22,117 nucleotides of DNA from an uncultured Chitinophagaceae bacterium (lineage in GTDB: Bacteria > Bacteroidota > Bacteroidia > Chitinophagales > Chitinophagaceae). Positions within the stretch are counted from its first letter, which is position 1, and the number at the start of each line of letters is the position of its first letter. Below the pieces are notes generated by a model. It saw only the letters and a program-made list of their open reading frames with translations, did not search any database and had not been told where the DNA came from. Below, one piece after another: positions 8,347 to 15,300 of the stretch. Position numbers and translations under genes: made by a program. The stretch covers positions 1 to 22,117 of the forward strand of contig CAMPGG010000019.1 of the NCBI GenBank assembly GCA_946885335.1. Direction: 5' to 3'.

Positions 8347-8384
8347 GATTTTTTGTTTCCCATACAACTTTTAAAAAATTATTT

Positions 8385-10823
8385 ATGAAAAATGTAAAAC
8401 ACTTTATGGCCGGATTAATCCTGCTGATCACCTTCCAACTCAATGCGCAGTTTTTGCATTCCATCCAGGGAAACGTAAGGAACCAGGAAGGGCCCATCGC
8501 ATTTGCCTCTGTGGAATTATCATCAGTAAAGGATTCTGCAAGTATTAAAACGGTTATGACGGATGTATCCGGTTTTTATAAAATTGAAGGTGTTGAAACG
8601 GGAACTTACCAATTGAAGATTACTGCTGTAGGTTTTGAACCCGCCATTGAATCTGTTGAAGTAAAGAATGATGCAAACGAAACTAAAAATATTTTATTGA
8701 ATCCATCAGCAAAACAATTAACGGCGGTAACGATTACCTCACAACGAAAATTAATCGAAGTGCGTGCAGATAAAACAGTGATCAATGTTGACGCATCACC
8801 CATCAATGCCGGCGCAACCGCTTTGGAAGTACTTGAAAAAAGTCCCGGTGTTATGGTTGATAATGATGGTAACATCAGTATGGCAGGCAAGTCAGGTGTG
8901 AATGTTATGATCGATGGCAAACCGGTTTCTATGAGCAGCCGGGATTTATCCAATTACCTCAAAAGCCTGAATGCATCGCAACTGGACCAGATAGAACTGA
9001 TCACCCAACCCAATGCAAAATATGATGCGCAGGGCAATGCAGGCATTATCAATATCAAACTTAAACGCAATAAGGTTAAAGGTATGAATGGCAATATCGG
9101 CGCCAGTTATACACAAGGTCAGTATGCCAGGTATAATTCAAATGCGTTTTTAGGTTATCGCAGTGGGAAATGGAATGTTACCGCCAGTTACAGTGGTGTA
9201 CAACATGAGGGATTCAACGAAATAAAGGTTAACCGTTATTTCCGCAGGAAAAGTGATAAACAACTCCAATCAATTTTTGATCAATCCACTTTTTTAAAAT
9301 ATGACGGTAATAATTACAATGTAAAAGCAGGCGTTGATTTTATAGCAAGCGAGAAAACTACATTAGGTATAAACCTGCAAAAAGGACTCAATCATTTAAA
9401 TTTTGATATTCCAACCGTGATGAAAATGTATGATCCCAATAAAACATACACCGGGGAAGCCATCACAAAAGGAAAAAATAGTCTTGATAATGAAAACCTG
9501 ACATTGAATTTTAATTTCAGGGTTAAATTTGACAGCCTTGGCCGCGAACTGGCTGGCGATGCGGACTACGCACAATACAGCGATGACGGCCGCCAGCAAT
9601 TAGACAATTATTTTTATGATGCTGATGGTGCAGAAAATGCAGCTCCATATCTTTTAAGAGGTCACAACCCTTCACTATTTAATATTTATTCGGCTAAAGT
9701 TGATTATACACACCCGGTTAGTAAAACATTAAAATTTGAAACGGGTGTTAAAAGCAGTTATGTGTACAGTGATCATGAAAGTTCTTTCCTAAACAAGAAT
9801 AGTGGTGATTGGGAGATTGATGATCGTACAAATCATTTTTTATATACTGAGAATATTAATGCAGTTTACTTAAATGGAACAAAGACCTGGAATAAGTTGC
9901 AGTTACAATTAGGGCTGCGGGTAGAAAACACCCGTGCACACGGAAATCAAAAAACGACCAACGAGGAATTTGACAGAAATTATACGCAGGCATTTCCTAC
10001 CGCATTCATTAGTTATAAATTCAATGACCTGCATACCGTAAATGCTAATTGGGGCAGAAGGGTGACCCGGCCTGATTACACTGCACTGAATCCTTTCCAG
10101 ATGTTACTCAATCCCTATACTTACCAAATGGGTAATCCATTATTGCGACCACAGTTTAGCTACAATAGTGAGTTGGGATATGTTTATAAAAATGGTTTGT
10201 TAACGGCAAAATTGGGATACTCGAAAGTCACTGATATCATTTCTGATGTTTTGACGCAGGATGAAACCACAACTACATCCTATGTACAACCGCAAAACCT
10301 CGCCAATCAAAAAGATTTATTGCTGCAGGTAAACCTGAATCTATCTCCTAAAAAATGGTGGAGCACCCAGGTATTTTTGAGTGGTAACAACCAGCAATTT
10401 AAAGGAATGTTGAGTGGTTATTATTACGAAACCAATTTCAGTAGCTTCAACATCAATATCAATAATCAATTTAAATTTGGAAAGGGCTGGTCAGGTGAAC
10501 TCGGGGGCTTTTACCAGCATAAAAACCTGTTTAGTGGAAATAGTATTATCCAGCCTTTTGGTATGTTGAATGCCGGCATCAGCAAACAGGTCTTAAATAA
10601 TAAGGGAACCATCAAATTAAATGCAAGGGATATCCTGGCATCCAGGAAGATCCAGATAGATCAAAACTATTATGAGTACGAAAGTTATTTTACTAATCGT
10701 ATAGATAGTCGTGCATTCACTTTAGGTTTTACATGGCGTTTTGCTAAAAATGAAAAAAATGTACTGCAGCAGCGTTCTTCGGGAGCCAGCGCAGAAGAAA
10801 TTAACAGGGCTGGGAAAAATTAA
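8385..10823 (+). CDS. TonB-dependent-receptor-like outer-membrane beta-barrel protein
   Basis: This 812-residue protein has a signal peptide (LNA-Q, about residue 21). A carboxypeptidase-regulatory-like domain follows (about 27-107: IQGNVRNQEGPIAFASVELS ... DVSGFYKIEGVETGTYQLKI). The plug domain spans about 125-228 (ALEVLEKSPGVMVDNDG, GVNVMIDGKPVSMSS, IELITQPNAKYDAQGNAGII). The remainder is a long beta-barrel rich in alternating aromatic strands (GVKSSYVYSD, LGLRVENTRA, NANWGRRVTRPDYTALNPF). This is the outer-membrane beta-barrel family (OMP_b-brl_3 type) related to TonB receptors. It sits in the outer membrane and takes up or binds an unidentified ligand. No SusD partner is next to it, so a polysaccharide-uptake pair is not supported. 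About 30 polar residues follow the last clear strand, which is unusual for a barrel that normally ends in an aromatic residue. A strong terminator follows. Confidence 0.88.
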   Translation: MKNVKHFMAGLILLITFQLNAQFLHSIQGNVRNQEGPIAFASVELSSVKDSASIKTVMTDVSGFYKIEGVETGTYQLKITAVGFEPAIESVEVKNDANETKNILLNPSAKQLTAVTITSQRKLIEVRADKTVINVDASPINAGATALEVLEKSPGVMVDNDGNISMAGKSGVNVMIDGKPVSMSSRDLSNYLKSLNASQLDQIELITQPNAKYDAQGNAGIINIKLKRNKVKGMNGNIGASYTQGQYARYNSNAFLGYRSGKWNVTASYSGVQHEGFNEIKVNRYFRRKSDKQLQSIFDQSTFLKYDGNNYNVKAGVDFIASEKTTLGINLQKGLNHLNFDIPTVMKMYDPNKTYTGEAITKGKNSLDNENLTLNFNFRVKFDSLGRELAGDADYAQYSDDGRQQLDNYFYDADGAENAAPYLLRGHNPSLFNIYSAKVDYTHPVSKTLKFETGVKSSYVYSDHESSFLNKNSGDWEIDDRTNHFLYTENINAVYLNGTKTWNKLQLQLGLRVENTRAHGNQKTTNEEFDRNYTQAFPTAFISYKFNDLHTVNANWGRRVTRPDYTALNPFQMLLNPYTYQMGNPLLRPQFSYNSELGYVYKNGLLTAKLGYSKVTDIISDVLTQDETTTTSYVQPQNLANQKDLLLQVNLNLSPKKWWSTQVFLSGNNQQFKGMLSGYYYETNFSSFNININNQFKFGKGWSGELGGFYQHKNLFSGNSIIQPFGMLNAGISKQVLNNKGTIKLNARDILASRKIQIDQNYYEYESYFTNRIDSRAFTLGFTWRFAKNEKNVLQQRSSGASAEEINRAGKN

Positions 10824-10843
10824 CAGGCATGTTTGAGGTTTTG

Positions 10844-10890
10844 AAGTGAAGATGAATTCATTCAATGAATTTTTCTTCACTTTATTTTTT
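10844..10890 (+). terminator. Rho-independent terminator after the TonB-type gene
   Basis: AAGTGAAGA (10844-10852) pairs with TCTTCACTT (10874-10882). A second inner stem (AATTCA with TGAATT) extends the hairpin, and TATTTTTTTC follows. Confidence 0.85.
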
Positions 10891-10953
10891 TCTGTCTTTT
10901 TTTATTGAATAAAGATTGCTTTTTCACTAACCTCAAAAAAATAAACTGTTTAA

Positions 10954-10961
10954 TAAATTTG
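10954..10961 (+). promoter_or_regulatory. TAnnTTTG box of the Crp-family regulator gene
   Basis: TAAATTTG matches the consensus exactly, 25 bases before the ATG at 10987. A second, weaker box, TATCTTTA, lies at 10975-10982. No nGTGA-N6-TCACn palindrome is present here, so there is no sign of direct autoregulation. Confidence 0.5.
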
Positions 10962-10986
10962 GTGAAAGCTGTTTTATCTTTACTTC

Positions 10987-11634
10987 ATGACAGAAAAAGA
11001 AATTTCGGCGCATTTTCCCACGCTTGAAGAAGACCTGGTTCATGAAATGATGGAAGTAGCGGAGTTCAGAACCATTCCGGAGGGGTCAACAATGATGCGG
11101 ACCGGTCAGAATATTCGTTCTGCACTTTTAGTGGTTGATGGTTTGGTTAAAATTTACAGGGAGGATGACCAGGGAAATGAATTTTTCATGTATTATCTTG
11201 ATTCGGGTAAGGCATGTGCCATTTCATTGGTCTGTGCTCTTGGCCAGGAAACAAGTGGGTTGATGGCAAAGGCAGATACGGAAGCAACGGTAATCAGCAT
11301 ACCGGTTCAATACGTTGATGAATGGATGGGAAAATACAAAAGCTGGGCGCAGTTTGCATTAAGTTCCTATCGGGAACGGTTTGATGAACTCCTTCAAACA
11401 ATTGATCACATTGCTTTTCGAAATATGGATGAACGACTTTTATTTTATTTAAAACGTCACAAGGAAAAGCAAAATACAAATATCATCTCCACATCTTTTA
11501 CCGAAATTGCGCAGGATTTAAATTCATCCCGGGAAGTGATTTCCCGGTTAATGAAAAAACTTTCTGATAAAGGAATTGTACAACTTCATAAATCACACGT
11601 TGAAATAATCAACCTGGAAAAAGCATTGTCCTGA
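10987..11634 (+). CDS. Crp/Fnr-family transcription regulator
   Basis: This 215-residue regulator has an N-terminal cyclic-nucleotide-binding-like beta-roll (about 25-115), a dimerisation helix (about 118-150) and a Crp-type winged helix-turn-helix (about 168-212). The recognition helix reads S181-R182-E183-V184-I185-S186-R187. E. coli CRP uses the same Arg-Glu-x3-Arg spacing to contact GTGA half-sites, so this protein is predicted to bind the six nGTGA-N6-TCACn palindromes downstream. The cAMP-pocket Glu and the Arg-Ser pair of CRP are not apparent. The corresponding loop, GKACAISLVCALGQ, carries C78 and C83, and there is no Fnr-type N-terminal cysteine cluster. A thiol-based or other non-cAMP signal is therefore possible (inference). 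The TauE/SafE gene follows after 57 bases. Confidence 0.92.
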   Translation: MTEKEISAHFPTLEEDLVHEMMEVAEFRTIPEGSTMMRTGQNIRSALLVVDGLVKIYREDDQGNEFFMYYLDSGKACAISLVCALGQETSGLMAKADTEATVISIPVQYVDEWMGKYKSWAQFALSSYRERFDELLQTIDHIAFRNMDERLLFYLKRHKEKQNTNIISTSFTEIAQDLNSSREVISRLMKKLSDKGIVQLHKSHVEIINLEKALS

Positions 11635-11691
11635 TGATCAGCAGTCCATGGTTTAAATTATTTTAATAAAAATCGTTGCAAAACATCCTCA

Positions 11692-12510
11692 ATGGAAATA
11701 CTGGGTTATATAGCTTCTTTAATTATCGGTATTTCTTTGGGATTAATTGGCGGAGGTGGTTCAATACTAACGGTTCCTGTGTTAGTTTATTTATTTGGCA
11801 TTGAACCAATACTCGCCACTGCATATTCACTTTTCATTGTTGGCAGTACCAGTTTAATTGGTGCGATCCCTAAATTCAAACAGGGATTAATTAATGTAAA
11901 AACGGCAGTCATTTTTGGTATACCATCCATTGCTGCGGTTTTTGCCACTCGAAAGTTTATTGTTCCTGCTATTCCCAGGGTAGTTTTTCAGGTTGGGGAT
12001 TTTGAAGTGACCAGGAGTTTATTGATGATGTTGCTCTTTGCAGTTTTAATGATCATTGCCTCTGTTTCCATGATAAACAGTAAGGAAGAAAAAGATGAAG
12101 AAGAACAAATTGCAAGTCAGCAAAAATTTAATTATCCATTGATATTGGTGGAAGGTATTGTAGTTGGCATATTAACCGGGCTGGTTGGTGCCGGCGGTGG
12201 ATTTCTGATTATACCTGCCCTGGTCATTTTAAGCAAACTGCCAATGAAACAGGCAGTAGGTACATCGCTGCTGATCATTGCTGCAAAATCACTGATCGGT
12301 TTTACAGGGGATCTTTCTCATTTTGTAATGGATTGGAAATTATTAACCATTGTAACCATCATTGCTATAGCCGGTATTATATTGGGTGATTGGATGAACA
12401 AAAAAATTTCATCAGAAAAATTAAAAAAGAGTTTTGGATGGTTTGTTCTTGTTATGGGAATCTATATCATCATCAAAGAAATTTTCTTTCCCGGATCCTC
12501 CGGGCATTGA
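11692..12510 (+). CDS. TauE/SafE-family sulfite/organosulfonate exporter
   Basis: This 272-residue membrane protein has about eight hydrophobic segments. The two internal halves carry the family's duplicated Gly/Pro signature: GLIGGGGSILTVPVLVYLFG (residues 18-37) and GLVGAGGGFLIIPALVILSK (about 162-181). A charged cytoplasmic loop (KEEKDEEEQIASQQK) links the halves. Family members export sulfite, sulfoacetate or related anions, or import thiosulfate-type anions. In a thiosulfate and persulfide-oxidising context, sulfite export is the natural guess, because persulfide dioxygenase produces sulfite. It follows the Crp-family gene by 57 bases and is probably cotranscribed. A Crp-type palindrome begins five bases after its stop. 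The substrate is not readable from sequence. Confidence 0.9.
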   Translation: MEILGYIASLIIGISLGLIGGGGSILTVPVLVYLFGIEPILATAYSLFIVGSTSLIGAIPKFKQGLINVKTAVIFGIPSIAAVFATRKFIVPAIPRVVFQVGDFEVTRSLLMMLLFAVLMIIASVSMINSKEEKDEEEQIASQQKFNYPLILVEGIVVGILTGLVGAGGGFLIIPALVILSKLPMKQAVGTSLLIIAAKSLIGFTGDLSHFVMDWKLLTIVTIIAIAGIILGDWMNKKISSEKLKKSFGWFVLVMGIYIIIKEIFFPGSSGH

Positions 12511-12514
12511 TGTA

Positions 12515-12530
12515 CGTGACCTGGGTCACG
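12515..12530. promoter_or_regulatory. Crp-type palindrome, site 1
   Basis: CGTGACCTGGGTCACG has perfect 7-bp arms around TG. It lies just after the exporter stop and exactly 90 bp (centre to centre) upstream of site 2. No good TAnnTTTG box lies at the 29.5-bp distance seen for sites 2-4, so it is probably an auxiliary upstream site for the rhodanese cluster. Confidence 0.75.
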
Positions 12531-12604
12531 GAAGATTGAAAATCAAGGACTGATATTACAAGTAAATATTCTGCCCACTGAATTAATTTTTTTCACATGA
12601 AGGC

Positions 12605-12620
12605 TGTGATACAGGTCACG
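12605..12620. promoter_or_regulatory. Crp-type palindrome, site 2
   Basis: TGTGATACAGGTCACG fits the CRP layout TGTGA-N6-TCACR. Its centre (12612.5) is 29.5 bp before the first base of the box GAAATTTG (12642-12649), placing it near -41.5 of the predicted start, the class II activator position. It would control the rhodanese to persulfide-dioxygenase cluster. Confidence 0.8.
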
Positions 12621-12641
12621 GTAATTCATTTTGAAAAAGGT

Positions 12642-12649
12642 GAAATTTG
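12642..12649 (+). promoter_or_regulatory. TAnnTTTG-like box of the rhodanese cluster
   Basis: GAAATTTG matches five of six fixed positions of TAnnTTTG and ends 20 bases before the ATG at 12670. This argues against the upstream TTG (12631) as the start codon. Its placement relative to Crp-type site 2 repeats that seen upstream of tsdA and the thioredoxin gene. Confidence 0.55.
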
Positions 12650-12669
12650 CTAACATAAAAATGATCATC

Positions 12670-12942
12670 ATGGACCTTACAAAATTTAAAAACACAGAAA
12701 AAACACTCCTGGATGTACGATCACCGGAAGAATTTTCACAGAGTCATGTTCCCGGTGCAATTAATATTCCTTTGGACCAGATCACAGATCGGCTGGGAGA
12801 ATTTGAAAAAATGAAAACGCCCATTATCGCTTATTGCAGAAGCGGTAGCAGGAGCGGAATGGCAACATCCATCTTAAAACAACATGGATACGAAGTTTAT
12901 AATGGTGGCGGATTAACGGATGTTCTTCAACAATTAAATTAA
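12670..12942 (+). CDS. Single-domain rhodanese (sulfurtransferase)
   Basis: This 90-residue cytoplasmic protein consists of one rhodanese domain. LLDVRSPEEFSQSHVPGAIN (13-32) is the family's first signature, and YCRSGSRS holds the active-site C56 in a six-residue loop. Small rhodaneses pass sulfane sulfur as a Cys-persulfide. The start at ATG 12670 gives the usual compact length; an ATG three codons upstream (12661) is also possible. It is first in a likely operon of five genes. The second rhodanese starts five bases after its stop. The promoter carries a Crp-type palindrome. Confidence 0.88.
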   Translation: MDLTKFKNTEKTLLDVRSPEEFSQSHVPGAINIPLDQITDRLGEFEKMKTPIIAYCRSGSRSGMATSILKQHGYEVYNGGGLTDVLQQLN

Positions 12943-12947
12943 TAATT

Positions 12948-13259
12948 ATGTTATCAGCGATAAAAAAATGGTTTGGTTCACCAGCATCACCCGATTTTTC
13001 AAAATTAATGGCAGAAGGTGCTATCGTTTTAGATGTTCGCACAAAGGGTGAGTTTGATTCCGGGCATTTAAAAGGTGCCAGGCATTTTCCATTGGATACG
13101 TTGAAGCAACAGGTTAGCCAGGTTAAAAAATTCAACAAACCGGTGATAACCGTTTGCAGAAGTGGTGCCCGCAGTGCAGTAGCAAAAAACCTGCTGAAAA
13201 GTGAAGGAATTGAAGCTTATAATGGTGGTGCCTGGCAATCATTCGGTAGTAAAATATAA
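12948..13259 (+). CDS. Second single-domain rhodanese
   Basis: This 103-residue protein has a short amphipathic N-terminus (MLSAIKKWFG) before a rhodanese domain: IVLDVRTKGEFDSGHLKGAR and the active loop with C70 in VCRSGARS. The N-terminal Trp/Phe-rich stretch could dock it on the membrane or a partner. It lies five bases behind the first rhodanese. The two are clearly different sequences, so they are probably not a recent duplicate. The likely role is relay of sulfane sulfur towards the persulfide dioxygenase encoded downstream. Confidence 0.88.
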   Translation: MLSAIKKWFGSPASPDFSKLMAEGAIVLDVRTKGEFDSGHLKGARHFPLDTLKQQVSQVKKFNKPVITVCRSGARSAVAKNLLKSEGIEAYNGGAWQSFGSKI

Positions 13260-13335
13260 TAGTACCGAAGAATAGGAATGGCAATCTGAATATTTACAAA
13301 CGGATAATTGGTAAGCTAAAATCAAATAAACGCGG

Positions 13336-13581
13336 ATGAAAGTATTGGTAAGTGGTTGGAATGTTATGAGAGTAATCAGGCTGGCTTTAGGTATTCTGGT
13401 AATCATTCAGTCAATCTCTGAGAAAAATTATATGTTAACTGTTGCAGGTGGATTATTTGCTGTGCTTGCATTGATCAATGTTGGCTGTTGTGGTGCTAAT
13501 GGCTGCGCAGTAAATCCCCGCGTAAATAAAAACGATTTAAAAAAGGAAGCGGTTTATGAAGAAGTGGATCTTACAAAATAA
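13336..13581 (+). CDS. Small DUF2892/YgaP-like membrane protein
   Basis: This 81-residue protein has two predicted membrane segments (about 12-26 and 33-49) followed by a cysteine motif, VGCCGANGCAV (C51, C52, C57), and a charged tail. The layout resembles the DUF2892 membrane part that in E. coli YgaP is fused to a rhodanese; here it is separate but adjacent to two rhodaneses. It may anchor or accept sulfur from them (inference). Its last 26 bases overlap the start of the next gene in another frame, which suggests coupled translation. Confidence 0.75.
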   Translation: MKVLVSGWNVMRVIRLALGILVIIQSISEKNYMLTVAGGLFAVLALINVGCCGANGCAVNPRVNKNDLKKEAVYEEVDLTK

Positions 13582-13765
13582 ATTAATGTTTATTGGTATT
13601 GCAGTGGGTGCTGTGGCCGGATTTTTATATTGGAATTATGTGGGCTGCCTTACCAATACATGCGCCATTACTTCGGATCCAACTCGCAGCACACTTTATT
13701 TTTCTTTAATGGGAGGTTTATTATTCGGTTCTTTCAAAACCCAAAAGAAAAAACAAACAGATTAA
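13556..13765 (+). CDS. Small DUF6132-like membrane protein with two cysteines
   Basis: This 69-residue protein begins MKKWILQNKLMFIGIAVGAV. It has two membrane segments (about 9-28 and 44-60) and a conserved-looking YVGCLTNTCAITSDP segment (C31, C36) between them. I recognise the pattern from small Bacteroidota proteins annotated DUF6132, usually near rhodanese genes. The ATG at 13556 fits the family N-terminus and overlaps the preceding gene by 26 bases; ATG 13586 is an alternative. With the preceding protein it forms a pair of tiny cysteine-bearing membrane proteins, possibly conducting or sensing sulfane sulfur across the membrane (inference). Confidence 0.75.
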   Translation: MKKWILQNKLMFIGIAVGAVAGFLYWNYVGCLTNTCAITSDPTRSTLYFSLMGGLLFGSFKTQKKKQTD

Positions 13766-13838
13766 ATGCCGGACCTTAGTAAGGAAGAAGAAATAAATAA
13801 TCCAATAAAATAAACAATTAACCAACCAACGATTGAAC

Positions 13839-15197
13839 ATGGAAATAAAACAATGGGAAGATAAAAATCTTGCTCACTTTAGTTATGCTATTTTGAGTGA
13901 ATGTGAAAAGAAAATCATTTTAATTGATCCTGCACGAAACCCGGAACCATACTTAGCATATGCTAAAAGCAAAGAAGCAGTTATAACAGGTGTTATAGAA
14001 ACGCATCCGCATGCTGATTTTGTCAGCAGTCATGCTGAAATTGGCAAAACAACCGGGGCTACTATTTACACCAGTAAATTAGTTAAAGCCGATTATCCTC
14101 ATATAACTTTCGATGATGGTGATTTTATTCAGTTGGGTAAAATAAAATTATCCGCGATTAATACGCCCGGGCATTCCCCGGATGGCATATCCATATTATT
14201 GGAGCATGATGGAAAACAAAAAGCCGTTTTTACCGGCGACACTTTATTTATCGGGGATTGCGGACGTCCTGATCTGCGCGAAGGTGCAGGCAATATAAAA
14301 GCAACCCGTGAGTCATTGGCAAAACAAATGTATCATTCGCTTCGTGAAAAATTAATGCCACTGAATAATGATGTTTTAGTTTACCCTGCACATGGAGCCG
14401 GTACGCTTTGTGGAAAATCCTTAAGCGAAGCGCAAAGCAGCACGATTGGGGCAGAGAAAATGACCAACTGGTCATTGCAGGAAATGTCAGAAGATGAATT
14501 TGTAAAAAACCTGTTAGCTGATCAGCCTTTTATTCCTGCTTATTTTCCTTATGATGTAGAATTGAATAAAGCTGGTGCGCCATCTTTTAAAGAAAGTATT
14601 GCTAAAGTGAAAATTACTGGTCCTGTAAAAAGTGAAAAGGAATCTGCTCATTTGCAAAAAGACATTTGGATCATTGATGCAAGAGCAGAAAATGAATTCA
14701 AGAAAAAACATTTGCCCAAATCCATCAATTTAATGGAGGGAACTAAATTCGAAACCTGGTTAGGAAGCATCATTCAACCCGGTGAAAAATTTTATCTCGG
14801 TGGCGAATCAACAGTGCAACTTGATCGATTGATTGAACGTACAGCGGCCATAGGTTATGAAAGCCAGGTAGAAGAAAGTTTTGTGATCGATTATGGCTCA
14901 GAAAAAATGAATGCGCTGGATCTGGATGCATTCAAGCAAAACCAGGAAGATTATACTATTGTGGATGTGCGTAATTCACCTGAAGTAAAGGAAAATAAAA
15001 TATTTGACGATAGTATCCATATCCCTTTGGCAGAACTCAGGTCACGGACTAACGAAATCCCAACTAATAAGCCTATTGTAGTGCATTGTGCAGGCGGTTA
15101 CAGGAGTGCGGCAGCAAGTTCATTGATTCAATCTAAATTAAACGGTCAAACTAAAGTATTTGACTTGGGAGAAGACATAAAATCGTTTTCAAAATAA
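13839..15197 (+). CDS. Persulfide-dioxygenase-like MBL protein fused to two rhodanese domains
   Basis: This 452-residue cytoplasmic protein has an N-terminal metallo-beta-lactamase domain (about 1-210) with THPHAD at 55-60 (H56, H58, D60), H112 in TPGHS, D134 in FTGD and H185 in YPAHG. ETHE1-type persulfide dioxygenases bind one Fe with the equivalents of H56, H112 and D134; all three are present. The motif ends in Phe61 instead of the His of glyoxalase II, consistent with a single-metal enzyme. The first rhodanese domain (about 265-345) has lost its catalytic cysteine (YLGGEST). The second (about 360-450) keeps it (C417 in HCAGGYRS). The expected reaction is oxidation of glutathione or low-molecular-weight persulfide to sulfite. 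The ATG at 13839 is used; the TTG two codons upstream is less likely. It lies 73 bases after the DUF6132 gene. Confidence 0.9.
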   Translation: MEIKQWEDKNLAHFSYAILSECEKKIILIDPARNPEPYLAYAKSKEAVITGVIETHPHADFVSSHAEIGKTTGATIYTSKLVKADYPHITFDDGDFIQLGKIKLSAINTPGHSPDGISILLEHDGKQKAVFTGDTLFIGDCGRPDLREGAGNIKATRESLAKQMYHSLREKLMPLNNDVLVYPAHGAGTLCGKSLSEAQSSTIGAEKMTNWSLQEMSEDEFVKNLLADQPFIPAYFPYDVELNKAGAPSFKESIAKVKITGPVKSEKESAHLQKDIWIIDARAENEFKKKHLPKSINLMEGTKFETWLGSIIQPGEKFYLGGESTVQLDRLIERTAAIGYESQVEESFVIDYGSEKMNALDLDAFKQNQEDYTIVDVRNSPEVKENKIFDDSIHIPLAELRSRTNEIPTNKPIVVHCAGGYRSAAASSLIQSKLNGQTKVFDLGEDIKSFSK

Positions 15198-15264
15198 AGG
15201 TTAAAATAGGGAAGAGGGAGTTGCATCCGGGTTTTATAAATCGGCAGGTTAGCTTCCTTTTTTT

Positions 15265-15272
15265 TATTTTTG
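15265..15272 (+). promoter_or_regulatory. TAnnTTTG box before the rhodanese-thioredoxin gene
   Basis: TATTTTTG matches the consensus exactly, 28 bases before the GTG start. The T tract at 15257-15265 just upstream may also serve as the end of the preceding transcript; GGAAG (15210) and CTTCC (15253) could form a loose stem. No Crp-type palindrome is present in this gap. Confidence 0.4.
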
Positions 15273-15300
15273 AAATATAAAATTATAAAACATATTATTT

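Noticed and set aside
8385..10823. SusC-type polysaccharide uptake locus
   Set aside because: The barrel belongs to a shorter outer-membrane beta-barrel family and there is no SusD-like gene or glycoside hydrolase beside it.
10987..11634. Idea that the regulator is an oxygen-sensing Fnr with an iron-sulfur cluster
   Set aside because: The N-terminal cysteine cluster of Fnr is absent; the only nearby Cys pair is C78/C83 in the beta-roll loop.
12670..13259. Recent tandem duplication of the two rhodanese genes
   Set aside because: The proteins agree mainly at family motifs (DVR, CRSG-x-RS) and differ in N-terminus and length, so this is an old paralogous pair at most.
13766..13813. 15-codon frame starting right after the DUF6132 stop
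   Set aside because: Too short and featureless (starts MPDLSKEEE) to support as a gene; kept as leader sequence of the MBL gene.
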